DNA of 64,000 bases from Anammoximicrobium sp964486845. Its GTDB lineage: Bacteria; Planctomycetota; Planctomycetia; Pirellulales; Pirellulaceae. Below are positions 25,452-33,793 of this stretch, one piece after another. How positions within the stretch are numbered: position 1 is the first letter of the stretch; each line of letters opens with the position of its first letter. Where the stretch lies: NCBI GenBank assembly GCA_964486845.1, contig CAZAQY010000005.1, positions 1 through 64,000 on the forward strand. Reading direction: 5' to 3'. A program made the translations under genes and the position numbers. Under the pieces are notes generated by a model, which saw nothing but the letters and a program-made list of their open reading frames with translations, did no database searches and was not told the DNA's origin.

Positions 25452-26771
25452 ATGGCTCAAACAACCAGACTCTCCCGCCGACAGTTCCTGCGTCACACCA
25501 GCGCGCTGGCTGCCGCGGGCATCGCGGCTCCGTACATCATCCCTTCCGGCATCCTGGCATTCCAGGGCGGTCCCGGCGCCAATGACCGCATCGGCATCGG
25601 CGGGATCGGGATCGGCCGCCAAGGCAGCGGCGTGCTGCGCGGCGCCGTCGGCTCCAAGGACTGCCGCTTCATCGGCATCGCGGACGTGTTTCTGTCTCGC
25701 GCCGAAGACATGTGCAAGAAACTGGGCGGCGGCGAGCCGTACCAGGACTATCGCAAATTGTTGGAACGGAAGGACGTAGACGCCATCGTAACCGCCACGC
25801 CCGACCACTGGCGGGCACTGGTAACCATTCACGCTTGCCAGGCCGGCAAGGACGTGTATGCGGAGAAGGCCCTCAGCCTGACGATCCGCGAAGGCCGGTT
25901 GATGGTCCAGGCGGCGCGCAAGTACCAACGGGTCTTCCAGGTTGGGAGTCAGCAGCGCTCACAGGCCGTGAACCGCGTCTCCTGCGAGTACGTGCGCACG
26001 GGCAAGCTCGGCAAGATCAAGGAGGTCATCGGCGCGAACTATCCCAGCCCGTGGGAGTGCGCGCTGCCGGCGGAGCCCGTGCCGGAGGGACTGGACTGGG
26101 ACATGTGGTGCGGCCCGACGCCCTTGGTCCCGTACAACAAGGACCTGTTTGCGCCTCGCGCGAATCCCGGCTGGCTTTCGTTCCGCCCGTACTCGGGCGG
26201 CGAGATGACGGGCTGGGGCGCGCACGGCATCGACCAAATTCAGTGCGCCTTGGGGATGGACGACAGCGGCCCGGTCGAAGTCTGGACGGAGGGCGACAAG
26301 TTCAACCCGCCCACCTACACTGCGCCCGAATCGCCGGCCCGGGGCAACAAGATCTGTCAGGTCCCGATGGTCTTCTTCCGTTATGCCAACGGCGTGACCG
26401 TGAAACTGGACAACGGCAGCCAGGGCGGCGGGATCTTCATCGGCGAGCACGGCAAGATGGACCTCACCCGCGGCCGGGTCGCCACCAACCCGGCGGAGAT
26501 CGCCGAGGAGATCAACAAGGAAGCCAAGGGCGGCGATCAGAGCCACGTGGGCAACTGGATCGAGTGCATGAAGACCCGCGCCAAGCCCGTGGCGGACGTC
26601 GAAATCGGCCACCGGTCGATCACCGTCTGCCACTTGGCCAACATCGCCCGCTGGGCCGGCCGCCGCCTGAAGTGGGACCCGGTCAAGGAACAGTTCCCTG
26701 ACGATCCGGACGCCAACACCTACCTGGACCGCCCGCGGCGGGCGCCCTATCAACTGCCGGAGACGATCTGA
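25452..26771 (+). CDS. Tat-exported Gfo/Idh/MocA-family oxidoreductase (1)
   Basis: The protein has 439 residues. The N-terminus has a twin-arginine signal, LSRRQFLRHTSALAAAGIAAP. The Rossmann motif is degenerate (IGIGGIGIGRQGSG), followed by DAIVTATPDHWRALVT. The catalytic EKP triplet is replaced by EKA (YAEKALSLTIREG), but the lysine is kept. The C-terminal alpha/beta domain includes GEMTGWGAHGIDQIQ with the His and DMW-CGP, typical of the planctomycete secreted subgroup acting on sugar derivatives. The substrate is unknown. ATG 25452 has an AAAGGA upstream and starts directly before the Tat motif. Spacing to its neighbours suggests a separate transcript. Confidence 0.92.
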   Translation: MAQTTRLSRRQFLRHTSALAAAGIAAPYIIPSGILAFQGGPGANDRIGIGGIGIGRQGSGVLRGAVGSKDCRFIGIADVFLSRAEDMCKKLGGGEPYQDYRKLLERKDVDAIVTATPDHWRALVTIHACQAGKDVYAEKALSLTIREGRLMVQAARKYQRVFQVGSQQRSQAVNRVSCEYVRTGKLGKIKEVIGANYPSPWECALPAEPVPEGLDWDMWCGPTPLVPYNKDLFAPRANPGWLSFRPYSGGEMTGWGAHGIDQIQCALGMDDSGPVEVWTEGDKFNPPTYTAPESPARGNKICQVPMVFFRYANGVTVKLDNGSQGGGIFIGEHGKMDLTRGRVATNPAEIAEEINKEAKGGDQSHVGNWIECMKTRAKPVADVEIGHRSITVCHLANIARWAGRRLKWDPVKEQFPDDPDANTYLDRPRRAPYQLPETI

Positions 26772-26994
26772 ATCCGTGTTCACGAAAAAAGGACGGAATG
26801 CGCTCGCCTAAGGGCACTTGGCGTCGGGGGCCGGCCAATTGGACCCGGTTTCGAGTTCCGGCCACAGTGGAACGTAGCCTGGGGGGGCCGGCACACGTGC
26901 GGAATGCTACAATGTCGGGGGTTCGCTCGTGTGCCCAGTCAGCAAAGGCACTCATGCATTCGACTTTGGACTCAGGCGACAGGAAAGGACGGCA
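26772..26994. other. Intergenic region with GC-rich stretch
   Basis: No gene seen. The last 20 nt contain AGGAAAGGA, a good ribosome-binding site for the DUF433 remnant that follows. Confidence 0.5.
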
Positions 26995-27228
26995 ATGAAG
27001 TTTTCTCGGATCACTCACAACCCGGCAGTGATGGGGGGCAAGCCGTGCATTCGTGGTTTGCGCGTGACGGTGGGGACTGTGGTTGGGCTGCTCGCCGCCG
27101 GGCCTGTCACTCAAACGCGGCCGGCACCGGCGGCAGGTCTTTGGTCAATACCGCGGGGGTCTGCCGGCCGGCTTTGGAGGCGTCGAACGGCTGGAATCCC
27201 AACTTCAACGCGGGCGAATCGGGCTTGA
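26995..27228 (+). pseudogene. Truncated DUF433 antitoxin-like gene
   Basis: The start MKFSRITHNPAVMGGKPC and the following GLRVTVG-VVGLLAAG are a textbook DUF433 N-terminus, a small DNA-binding-like domain found next to VapC/PIN or DUF5615 toxins. A strong AGGAAAGGA precedes the ATG. After about residue 35 (nucleotide 27100) homology stops and the frame runs into the reverse complement of the beta-helix gene. The second half of the ~75-residue domain and any toxin partner are missing. The break point coincides with the 3' end of the opposing gene (27107). Confidence 0.7.
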
Positions 27229-29248
27229 GCCGGAAATCGTCCTTCTTGGCGTCGACGAAACCGGGATCGGCGATGATCGAGTGCTGGTCCTGCCTTCGCT
27301 TCTGCTGCCACTGATCGAACGTCAGTCCGTCGAAAAACGTGGCCGGCTTCTGGCCTGCGCTGAAGTACAGGTTGTAGTCCATCCGGAAGTTGTCGTCCCT
27401 CCAGTTCGAGCCCTGCAGCGGGCTGTCGTTGTCCCAGTAGACGATGTTCCGCTCGAACCAGAACGAGATGTGTTCTTCGGTGCGAGTTCGCTGCAACTGC
27501 TGTTCGCCGTTGAACGCCAGGATGTTGTTTTCGATGCGGTTCTCTTTGCCGTAGTGCTGGTGGAATCCGGCTCGCGAGCATCGGTAGACGAGGTTATTCT
27601 TCATCACAATGCCGGTGGAACCTTCGTCGGTGTACAAGCCCCAGCCGCCGTAGTCGAACGAGGTCACGTCGTGAAAGTGGTTGTCGTGGATCACGGTGCC
27701 GGGCGAAACGCCCAGCGTATAGATGCAGCCCATGTCGCTCAGCACGCCCTGTCCGATCTTGTAGGCGTGATTGAAGCCGATGTCGTTGTGGTGCGCGCGG
27801 CTCGGGGCATAGCCCCATACCCAACCCACGGAAAAGGCGGAGTAATAGAAGTCGACCACGTCGTTATGTTCCACCAGGTTGTACGGCGAGTGGCCGATCC
27901 AGACGCCGATGGCGGCCGAGTGCAGGCGGCCGCCGTGGGCGATGCGGCAGTTGCGGATCGTCTGGTGCGAGACTAACGCCTCGTCGTCCTTAGGCGGGGC
28001 CAGCGTGTCGCCCCACTCGGCCGGCAACGCGCTGCCGAGCTTGACGCCGCCCGCGCCCAGGTCGAACAACTCGCAACCTTCGACGCGGTTGTGCTGGCAA
28101 CCGGGCCCAAAGGCCACGGCGTATTCGCCGGTGTGCCGCACCGCGCAGTTCTCGATTACCACGTTGCGAGTCGCCGTCGCGGCTACGGCGGAACCCAAGT
28201 TGACTTCGGCCTGCGGGAACGATTGGCCCTCCGGCGGCGTGGTCCAGTTGCTGTGCGCGAAGGTCAAACCGCGCAGCTGAATGTGTTGGACCCAGCGACG
28301 TTGTGCGAGTTCGCCGGCCAGCAGCAGCAGATACCGAAGTCGCGGCGCGATGACGGAGGTCTGCTGCGGATCTTCGCCCGACTGCGGAAGATAGGTGAGC
28401 CGTCCGCTGGGCCGGTCCAAGTACCACTCGCCGGGTTCGGTCAAAGCCTCCTTGACGTTGATCGCCAGATAGCGGTGGCCCTTGTGAAAGGCTGCCCACG
28501 AGCTGGTGCCGGTCGTGTGACCGGTGACCGTAACGGTCTTTTCCTGCGCGTCGATCGAAGCGATGGGCAGACGCGAAGCGGTCCAGGAATGGAACGGCAT
28601 GACCTCGACATCGTTCAAGTTGGCCCAGTTCGCGTCCAGTTCGCCTTCCCCAAAACCGAACCGATCAAAGCCTTTGCCCGCCGCTTTCGGCGTGGAATCG
28701 CCGGCCTTGGCGATCTTGAAGTAGCCCTTTTTCGGCAACCGCGGCCGGAACCGCCGTTGGTCCCCGACGAACAGCTGGCAGAAATGCCATTTGCCTTCCT
28801 TGACCTCCGGAAGATCGACGTACCAGCGGCCGGGCTGATCCGTTTTCCAGCCCGTGATCGATCGGCCGCCGGAGAAGATGGGACGCTCGTCGCCAAAAGC
28901 CTGATAGACGACCGGCGCCTTCTCTGTGCCGGAATCCTCGGCCCCGAAAGAAATCGGGGCTGGGAGCCAATACGTGCCGCCGCGAATCGAGACGACGATC
29001 GCGTGGTCGCGGTCCGCCTGAGCGTGTTTCAATTCACGAACCGCTTGTTGCGCTCGCTGAAAACTGGCAAACGGTCCGTCGGCCCCGTCCGCGTTGGGCT
29101 CCGCGAGTTTGCCCGACCATTGGTCGCTGCCGTTGGTGGCCACGAAGAAATCCGGCTCGGCCGCCCGCGCCAGCGAGCCCAGAAACATGAGTCCTGCGGC
29201 TGCCAACAGAAAGAGCATGCAGCGTGCGGAAGAAAGGCTTTTGGTCAT
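27107..29248 (-). CDS. Secreted right-handed parallel beta-helix protein
   Basis: The protein has 713 residues. The signal peptide is MTKSLSSARCMLFLLAAAG... with a likely cut after ARA, giving mature EPDFFVATNGSDQWSG. That opening (ATNGSDxWSG...GPFASFQRAQQAVREL) is typical of planctomycete and verrucomicrobial secreted pectate-lyase-like helices. Repeated Asn/His-rich turns follow (NVVIENCAVRHTGEYAV, HNRVEGCELFDLGAGGV, YNLVEHNDVVDFYYS, AHHNDIGFNHAYKIG). The role is probably binding or cleaving polysaccharide outside the cell, but catalytic residues cannot be picked. ATG 29248 has AGGAG upstream. The 3' end meets the DUF433 remnant. Confidence 0.88.
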   Translation of the reverse strand: MTKSLSSARCMLFLLAAAGLMFLGSLARAAEPDFFVATNGSDQWSGKLAEPNADGADGPFASFQRAQQAVRELKHAQADRDHAIVVSIRGGTYWLPAPISFGAEDSGTEKAPVVYQAFGDERPIFSGGRSITGWKTDQPGRWYVDLPEVKEGKWHFCQLFVGDQRRFRPRLPKKGYFKIAKAGDSTPKAAGKGFDRFGFGEGELDANWANLNDVEVMPFHSWTASRLPIASIDAQEKTVTVTGHTTGTSSWAAFHKGHRYLAINVKEALTEPGEWYLDRPSGRLTYLPQSGEDPQQTSVIAPRLRYLLLLAGELAQRRWVQHIQLRGLTFAHSNWTTPPEGQSFPQAEVNLGSAVAATATRNVVIENCAVRHTGEYAVAFGPGCQHNRVEGCELFDLGAGGVKLGSALPAEWGDTLAPPKDDEALVSHQTIRNCRIAHGGRLHSAAIGVWIGHSPYNLVEHNDVVDFYYSAFSVGWVWGYAPSRAHHNDIGFNHAYKIGQGVLSDMGCIYTLGVSPGTVIHDNHFHDVTSFDYGGWGLYTDEGSTGIVMKNNLVYRCSRAGFHQHYGKENRIENNILAFNGEQQLQRTRTEEHISFWFERNIVYWDNDSPLQGSNWRDDNFRMDYNLYFSAGQKPATFFDGLTFDQWQQKRRQDQHSIIADPGFVDAKKDDFRLKPDSPALKLGFQPFDASKAGRQTPAVLTKDLPPVPAAFE

Positions 29249-29304
29249 GACGGCGATCTCCTGGGGTGAGGGTGTGGGGGCAGGAAACATCCGGGTAAGC
29301 AGGA

Positions 29305-29412
29305 AGAGCTGACAGAAAGATGGGGTGACAGAAAAATAAGGAAAGCGAATCTCGCCGCTAACCTCTGTTTCTCTCTTTCATCTTTCTGTCACCCCATCTT
29401 TCTGTCAGCTCT
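29305..29412. repeat. Inverted repeat with 30-bp perfect arms (GAGCTGACAGAAA family)
   Basis: The arms 29305-29334 and 29383-29412 are exact reverse complements containing AGAGCTGACAGAAAGATGGG. The spacer is 48 bp. A related imperfect copy is at 34791-34886. It lies between the AGE-family gene end and the beta-helix gene start. Confidence 0.75.
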
Positions 29413-29443
29413 CCTGTCTTTCTGCGTGTGATTTTTTCGGGCG

Positions 29444-30829
29444 TTAGGCCCGGCGCAGTTCGTGGGTCGAAAACAGCAGGGCGCGGGTGGCGTGGTAGGC
29501 GGCCTTCCAAGGCGTGGCCTTGTTCACGCGCAGCGGTTTGCCGTCCGGCGCGACGGTCTCGTAGCACCCGCCGTACTGGTCGTCGATCATGTGTTTGCGG
29601 AAAAAGGCCCAAGTCTCCGTGAATCGCCGGAAGTACTCGTCTTTCTGCGGTGTCAGCCGCGCGGCGGTCAGCAGGCCGTTCAGACCCTCGACTTGGACCC
29701 ACCAGACCTTGTCGGTCCTCGCCGGCGGGCCGGTGGGCGGGCCTTCGTCCGCGAAGCCGCCGTGGTCTTGATCCCAGCCCCAACGCAGCGCATGATCGAC
29801 GGCCTGCAGCGCCGTGCGAGCCGTGACTTCCGCGTCCTGGCGGCGCAACACCTCGGCGGCTTCCTCCAGCAGGTATGCGATCTCTAGTTGGTGCCCGAAC
29901 GAGCTGCGCTCGTCGTGCGGCTTGAAGTCCCGTGCCGCGAACATGTTCAGATGCCCGCCCGGCAGCACGATCTTGTCTCGCACGATCTCGAAGACTTCCT
30001 GCAACCGCGCCGTCAATCGCGCGTCGTTCCAGACACGTCGCAGGGCTGTCAATGCCTCCAGCAAATGGATGTGTGCGTTCATCGACTTGTACCCGACCTG
30101 GCCGATGACCGGCAGGCCGCGGCCCAGCGGTTCGGCAGGGACATCCACCGCCACGCTTTGTCCGTCCGCCGTCACGTGTTCGAAGTAGCCGCCGCACTCC
30201 GCATCGTGGGCGTGAGTATCCAGCCAGTTGAAGGCGGACTTGCCAAGTTCCACGGCGTCGCAGTCGCCGGTCGCCTCGCTGACCGCGGCTGCAGCGTACA
30301 TCCCGAACGCGTAGCTGTACAGTTGCTTCCAGGGCATCTTGTCCGGCATGGGCTGCCCGGCGGCGTCCGTGCGTTCGAAGAAGCCGCCACGCTGGGCGTC
30401 CCACATCTTGTCCGCCAGAAATCTCAGTCCGTGCCGAGCGTACGACAGGAACCTGTCCTTCCGTTGGGGATAAGCCAGCGCCACGGCCGCTGCGGTCCAG
30501 GTCTGGCGGGCCTGGTAGACGAGGAACTTCGAGTCCGTCGCGCCGCGAGTCCAGTCTTGCGAAAAGTCCTCGTGAAACCCGCCGCGTTGCGTGTCCAGGC
30601 ACCGCGGATACCAAGCGTCCAGCACCTTGTCCCACATCACCCGCTCGATTTCATCGGCCAGTTGGCCGCGAATCGCCTTGCCGCCGTCCGCCGTTGCGGC
30701 CGCGCACGCCGCATAGGATCCGCGGCAGACGAGGGCCGCTGCAGCTTGGCCCAAGGACCACAGTGCCTGACGGCGAGTCAGCCGCGCCGCGTTGCGATTC
30801 GTTCCGATGATCCGGCTCGTCTCTGTCAT
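29444..30829 (-). CDS. N-acylglucosamine 2-epimerase (AGE) family protein with twin-Arg signal
   Basis: This is a 461-residue (alpha/alpha)6-barrel protein. Barrel motifs are WYPRCLDTQRGGFHEDF, SYAFGMYAAAAVSEATGD, GGYFEHVTADG, MNAHIHLLEALTALRRVW, and SSFGHQLEIAYLLEEAAE, which carries the family His. A GGFADEGPP-type turn and WWVQVEGLNG follow. The N-terminus LTRRQALWSLGQAAAALV suggests Tat export. It may epimerise or isomerise free sugars (AGE or cellobiose epimerase-like). ATG 30829 overlaps the stop of the LRR lipoprotein as ATGA, with GAGGTGA as ribosome-binding site, so the two are translationally coupled. Confidence 0.9.
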   Translation of the reverse strand: MTETSRIIGTNRNAARLTRRQALWSLGQAAAALVCRGSYAACAAATADGGKAIRGQLADEIERVMWDKVLDAWYPRCLDTQRGGFHEDFSQDWTRGATDSKFLVYQARQTWTAAAVALAYPQRKDRFLSYARHGLRFLADKMWDAQRGGFFERTDAAGQPMPDKMPWKQLYSYAFGMYAAAAVSEATGDCDAVELGKSAFNWLDTHAHDAECGGYFEHVTADGQSVAVDVPAEPLGRGLPVIGQVGYKSMNAHIHLLEALTALRRVWNDARLTARLQEVFEIVRDKIVLPGGHLNMFAARDFKPHDERSSFGHQLEIAYLLEEAAEVLRRQDAEVTARTALQAVDHALRWGWDQDHGGFADEGPPTGPPARTDKVWWVQVEGLNGLLTAARLTPQKDEYFRRFTETWAFFRKHMIDDQYGGCYETVAPDGKPLRVNKATPWKAAYHATRALLFSTHELRRA

Positions 30830-31779
30830 TTCACCTCGCCCTTGTCGTACAGTTCCCAGAACGCCGCCGGGGGCATCTTGTCGTCGGCCGCGTCGTCGAA
30901 TCGGGTGCCCAGTTCCTGTAGACTGGCCATCTTGCGTACCGCATCGAGTCCCGTCTTGATTTTGGCGGGCGTGAAGATCAACCGAGTCAATTGCAGCGAG
31001 CCGATCGGCGTCAGGTCGGTGACTTCGGCGCCGCCGATGTGCAGTCGCTGCAACGGATGCCCCTCCAGCGGACTCAGGTCCGAAACCTGCGTATCTTGCA
31101 GGGTCAGGCTGACCAACGGGACGCGGCGCAACGGCGAGATGTCCGCCACTGGGCAGCCGGTGAGCCACAACATGCTGATCGGACATTCGGCCAGCGGCGC
31201 GAGGTCCTTGACGCGGGTGCCCAACAAGTTCAATTCCTCCAGCGGAGCGCCTCGCAGCGGCCCGAGGTTTTCGACGCGCGTGCGGCTGAGGTACAGTTTC
31301 CGCAACGGCATGCCGCGCAGGGCCGAAATGTCCGCCAGTCGCTGGTTGTCCTCCAGGTACAGTTCGACCAACGGCAATCCATTCAGCGGGTCAACATCAG
31401 CGATGTCGCACTTGGACAGGTCCAGGACGCCGATCCGCTGGCGGGCCAGGGGGCGGATGTCCTTCACGTTCGGATCGTTGATGGCCAGGGCCAGCAGATC
31501 CGCCGAGATCGGCTGCATCTGCAACTCGCCGCCGAAGCCGGGGTTCTTCTCTTTCATCGCCGCTGTGAGCTGTTCCGGCGTGGCGATCGCGTGCGGTTGA
31601 CTTGCGGGCAGATCGGTCTTGGCTTCCGGCACGACGGGAGATGGCGCAGCCGGATCGGTCCGGGATGATTCATCACCTGATGCAGGCTGCGCATCGCCCC
31701 GCGATGGACTCGGCACGGAAGACGGCTGGCCGCACCCCGCAGCGAGCAAGGCGGTCAGCAGGACGGCGGCAAAGGTCAT
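30826..31779 (-). CDS. Leucine-rich-repeat lipoprotein
   Basis: From ATG 31779 the first 16 residues form a clear lipoprotein signal, MTFAAVLLTALLAAGC, with Cys16 as the lipidated residue. After a Pro/Ser-rich spacer come about eight LRR units of the L-x-x-L-x-L type: IGVLDLSKCDIADVDPLNG, LVELYLEDNQRLADIS, LRKLYLSRTRVENLGPL, LEELNLLGTRVKDLAPL and others. LRRs bind proteins, so this is probably a membrane-anchored adaptor. The frame is open upstream to 31923, but those residues are not signal-like. It precedes and is coupled to the AGE-family gene by a 4-nt overlap. Confidence 0.85.
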   Translation of the reverse strand: MTFAAVLLTALLAAGCGQPSSVPSPSRGDAQPASGDESSRTDPAAPSPVVPEAKTDLPASQPHAIATPEQLTAAMKEKNPGFGGELQMQPISADLLALAINDPNVKDIRPLARQRIGVLDLSKCDIADVDPLNGLPLVELYLEDNQRLADISALRGMPLRKLYLSRTRVENLGPLRGAPLEELNLLGTRVKDLAPLAECPISMLWLTGCPVADISPLRRVPLVSLTLQDTQVSDLSPLEGHPLQRLHIGGAEVTDLTPIGSLQLTRLIFTPAKIKTGLDAVRKMASLQELGTRFDDAADDKMPPAAFWELYDKGEVK

Positions 31780-32036
31780 GTTCTTCAACAAACGGCCCTC
31801 CGGGAACAGAAGTTCGTGCGTGTCGGGGTTCGTTGGATGAGCGTACCACTGCAGCAACACCGGGTCAATCAGCGGCCTCCTCAGCCATCTGGCAGCCGGT
31901 GCCCGACTGCGGTAAATTGACACCTACAGGAATTCGTGATCGTGGCGACTCTGGGATGGCTGGGACCAAGCGCACCTTAGGAAGTCATGTTCCGGCGCAA
32001 CCGGTTAAGTTCACTCCCTCAACAGCGCAAGAAACC

Positions 32037-32819
32037 GTGGACCTGAATCTGAGAAACCGAGTGGCGATCGTGACCGGCGGGTCGCGGGGCTTGGGCCGGG
32101 CGATCTGCCTGGGGTTGGCAGCCGAAGGGGCCGATGTGGCCATCAGCTATTTGTGCGATCCGGAGGCCACGATCGACCTGGGCGACGAAGCGGCGGAGCT
32201 GGCCACGACGATCCGCGCCGAGCACGGCGTGAAAGCCTTGCCGGTGGGCGGCGACGTGGGCAAAGAGGCCGATGTCGAACGGCTGTTTGCGGCGACGGAA
32301 CGCGAATTGGGTCCGGTCGACATCCTGGTCAACAACGCCGGCATCTGGCCCACGGCGTTCGTACGCGACATGAGCGAAGCCGAATTCACACGCGTGCTGC
32401 AGATCAACCTCGTGGGCGCGTTTCTGACTTGCCGCGAAGCCGTCCGCCGCTGGCTGGCGGCGAAACGTTCCGGCAGGATCGTGAACATCACGTCGCAAGC
32501 GGCCTTTCACGGCGCGACCACCGGGCACGCGCATTACGCAGCGTCCAAAGCCGGTTTGGTCAGCTTCAGCATCTCGCTGGCCCGCGAAGTGGCCCCGCAC
32601 GGGATTTACGTGAACCTCGTGGCCCCCGGCATGATGCGCACCGACATGGCCCGCGACGCGCTGGCGGCCAACGAGCAACGGTACCTGGAACGTATCCCGC
32701 TGGGCCGCGTGGCGGATGCATCCGAAGTCGCCGACGTAGTCGTATTTCTCGCCTCCGACCGGGCCAAGTACATGACGGGCGCCACGGTCGACGCAACCGG
32801 AGGCATGCTGATGCGCTGA
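32037..32819 (+). CDS. Short-chain dehydrogenase/reductase (SDR)
   Basis: The 260-residue NAD(P)-dependent oxidoreductase has the classical SDR order: TGGSRGLGRAI cofactor motif (about residues 12-22), GDVGKEADV, NNAGIWPT, catalytic Ser in NITSQAAF, and Y-x3-K in HYAASKAG. The C-terminal PGMMRTDMARD and TGATVDATGGMLMR are like 3-oxoacyl-ACP reductase/glucose dehydrogenase relatives. Substrate is unknown. The start is taken as GTG 32037 just before LNLRNRVAIVTGG; upstream extension is unlikely. It is followed after 88 nt by an aldolase, so both may act on a sugar-like substrate. Confidence 0.9.
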   Translation: MDLNLRNRVAIVTGGSRGLGRAICLGLAAEGADVAISYLCDPEATIDLGDEAAELATTIRAEHGVKALPVGGDVGKEADVERLFAATERELGPVDILVNNAGIWPTAFVRDMSEAEFTRVLQINLVGAFLTCREAVRRWLAAKRSGRIVNITSQAAFHGATTGHAHYAASKAGLVSFSISLAREVAPHGIYVNLVAPGMMRTDMARDALAANEQRYLERIPLGRVADASEVADVVVFLASDRAKYMTGATVDATGGMLMR

Positions 32820-32907
32820 TGCCGTCTGTGCAGACCCAAAAAGCCTATGCGTCCCATGACTCCCATCCCTGCCATCGTCTGATTTCAACCCGAAAGCGTG
32901 ATTCTCT

Positions 32908-33768
32908 ATGCTGGTAACCTTGCGTGAAGTGTTGGGCGACGCCCGGGCCAACGGCTACGCCCTGCCCGCGTTCGACTTTAGTGAAGACATCATGGCCCGG
33001 ACCATTTTGGAGACGTCCGAGGACCTGCGGGCGCCGGTGATTCTGATGGCCCTGGAATTGGACCTGAATTCGCACGATGGCAACGGGTGGATCTACCAGT
33101 CGGGGCTGGTCCGGGCCGTGGCCGATCATCATCGGCTGCCGATCGTGCTGCACCTGGACCATGCCGGCAGCCTGGAGTCGATCCGCAAAGGTCTGGACCT
33201 CGGATTCTCGTCCGTGATGATCGACGGCTCCGCCTTGCCGTTCGAGGAAAACGTCCGCATCACGCGTGCCGCCGTCGAGATGGCCAAGCCGCTGGGTGCG
33301 AGCGTCGAAGCGGAACTCGGCCTGGTGGGCGGCATGGACCTGCGGGACGAAGTCCGCGCAGAGAACGTGCTGACCGATCCGGACCAGGTGACGCAGTTCG
33401 TCGAGCGCACGGGGGTCGACGCGCTGGCCGTGTCCATCGGCACGTCGCACGGCGTGTACCGGTCGCTGCCCAACCTGAACATCGAACGGCTGAAACAACT
33501 GAACGCGGCCAGCGCCGTGCCGCTGGTGCTTCACGGCGGTTCGGGAACGCCGGTGGACCAGATCCAGGAAGCGGTGCGGAACGGGATCTGCAAACTGAAC
33601 TTGTACGCCGACATGCGGATCGCCATGTTCAACGGCATGAAAGAGTCGGTCGCCACGATGGATCGGATCGACCCGCTGCCCTTGGAAATGTTCGCCCCGA
33701 TCCGGCAGCACCTGGCCGCTGCGGTCGCCGGCAAGATCCGCATGTTGGGCGCGGAGAACCGCGTGTAA
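32908..33768 (+). CDS. Class II fructose-bisphosphate aldolase family protein
   Basis: The 286-residue TIM barrel shows the class II zinc-dependent aldolase layout. The opening is ANGYALPAFDF, and the metal/active-site segment is VLHLDHAGSLESIRKGL-LGFSSVMIDGS. The catalytic EAELGLVGG is followed by VDALAVSIGTSHGVY with the zinc His, VLHGGSGTP and CKLNLYADMR. It lacks obvious features that separate FbaA, tagatose-bisphosphate and other family members, so the substrate stays open. ATG 32908 directly precedes LVTLREVL. The fmt-like gene follows after 25 nt and may share the transcript. Confidence 0.9.
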   Translation: MLVTLREVLGDARANGYALPAFDFSEDIMARTILETSEDLRAPVILMALELDLNSHDGNGWIYQSGLVRAVADHHRLPIVLHLDHAGSLESIRKGLDLGFSSVMIDGSALPFEENVRITRAAVEMAKPLGASVEAELGLVGGMDLRDEVRAENVLTDPDQVTQFVERTGVDALAVSIGTSHGVYRSLPNLNIERLKQLNAASAVPLVLHGGSGTPVDQIQEAVRNGICKLNLYADMRIAMFNGMKESVATMDRIDPLPLEMFAPIRQHLAAAVAGKIRMLGAENRV

Positions 33769-33793
33769 AGTCGTCATCGAGCAGGAGTTGGTC

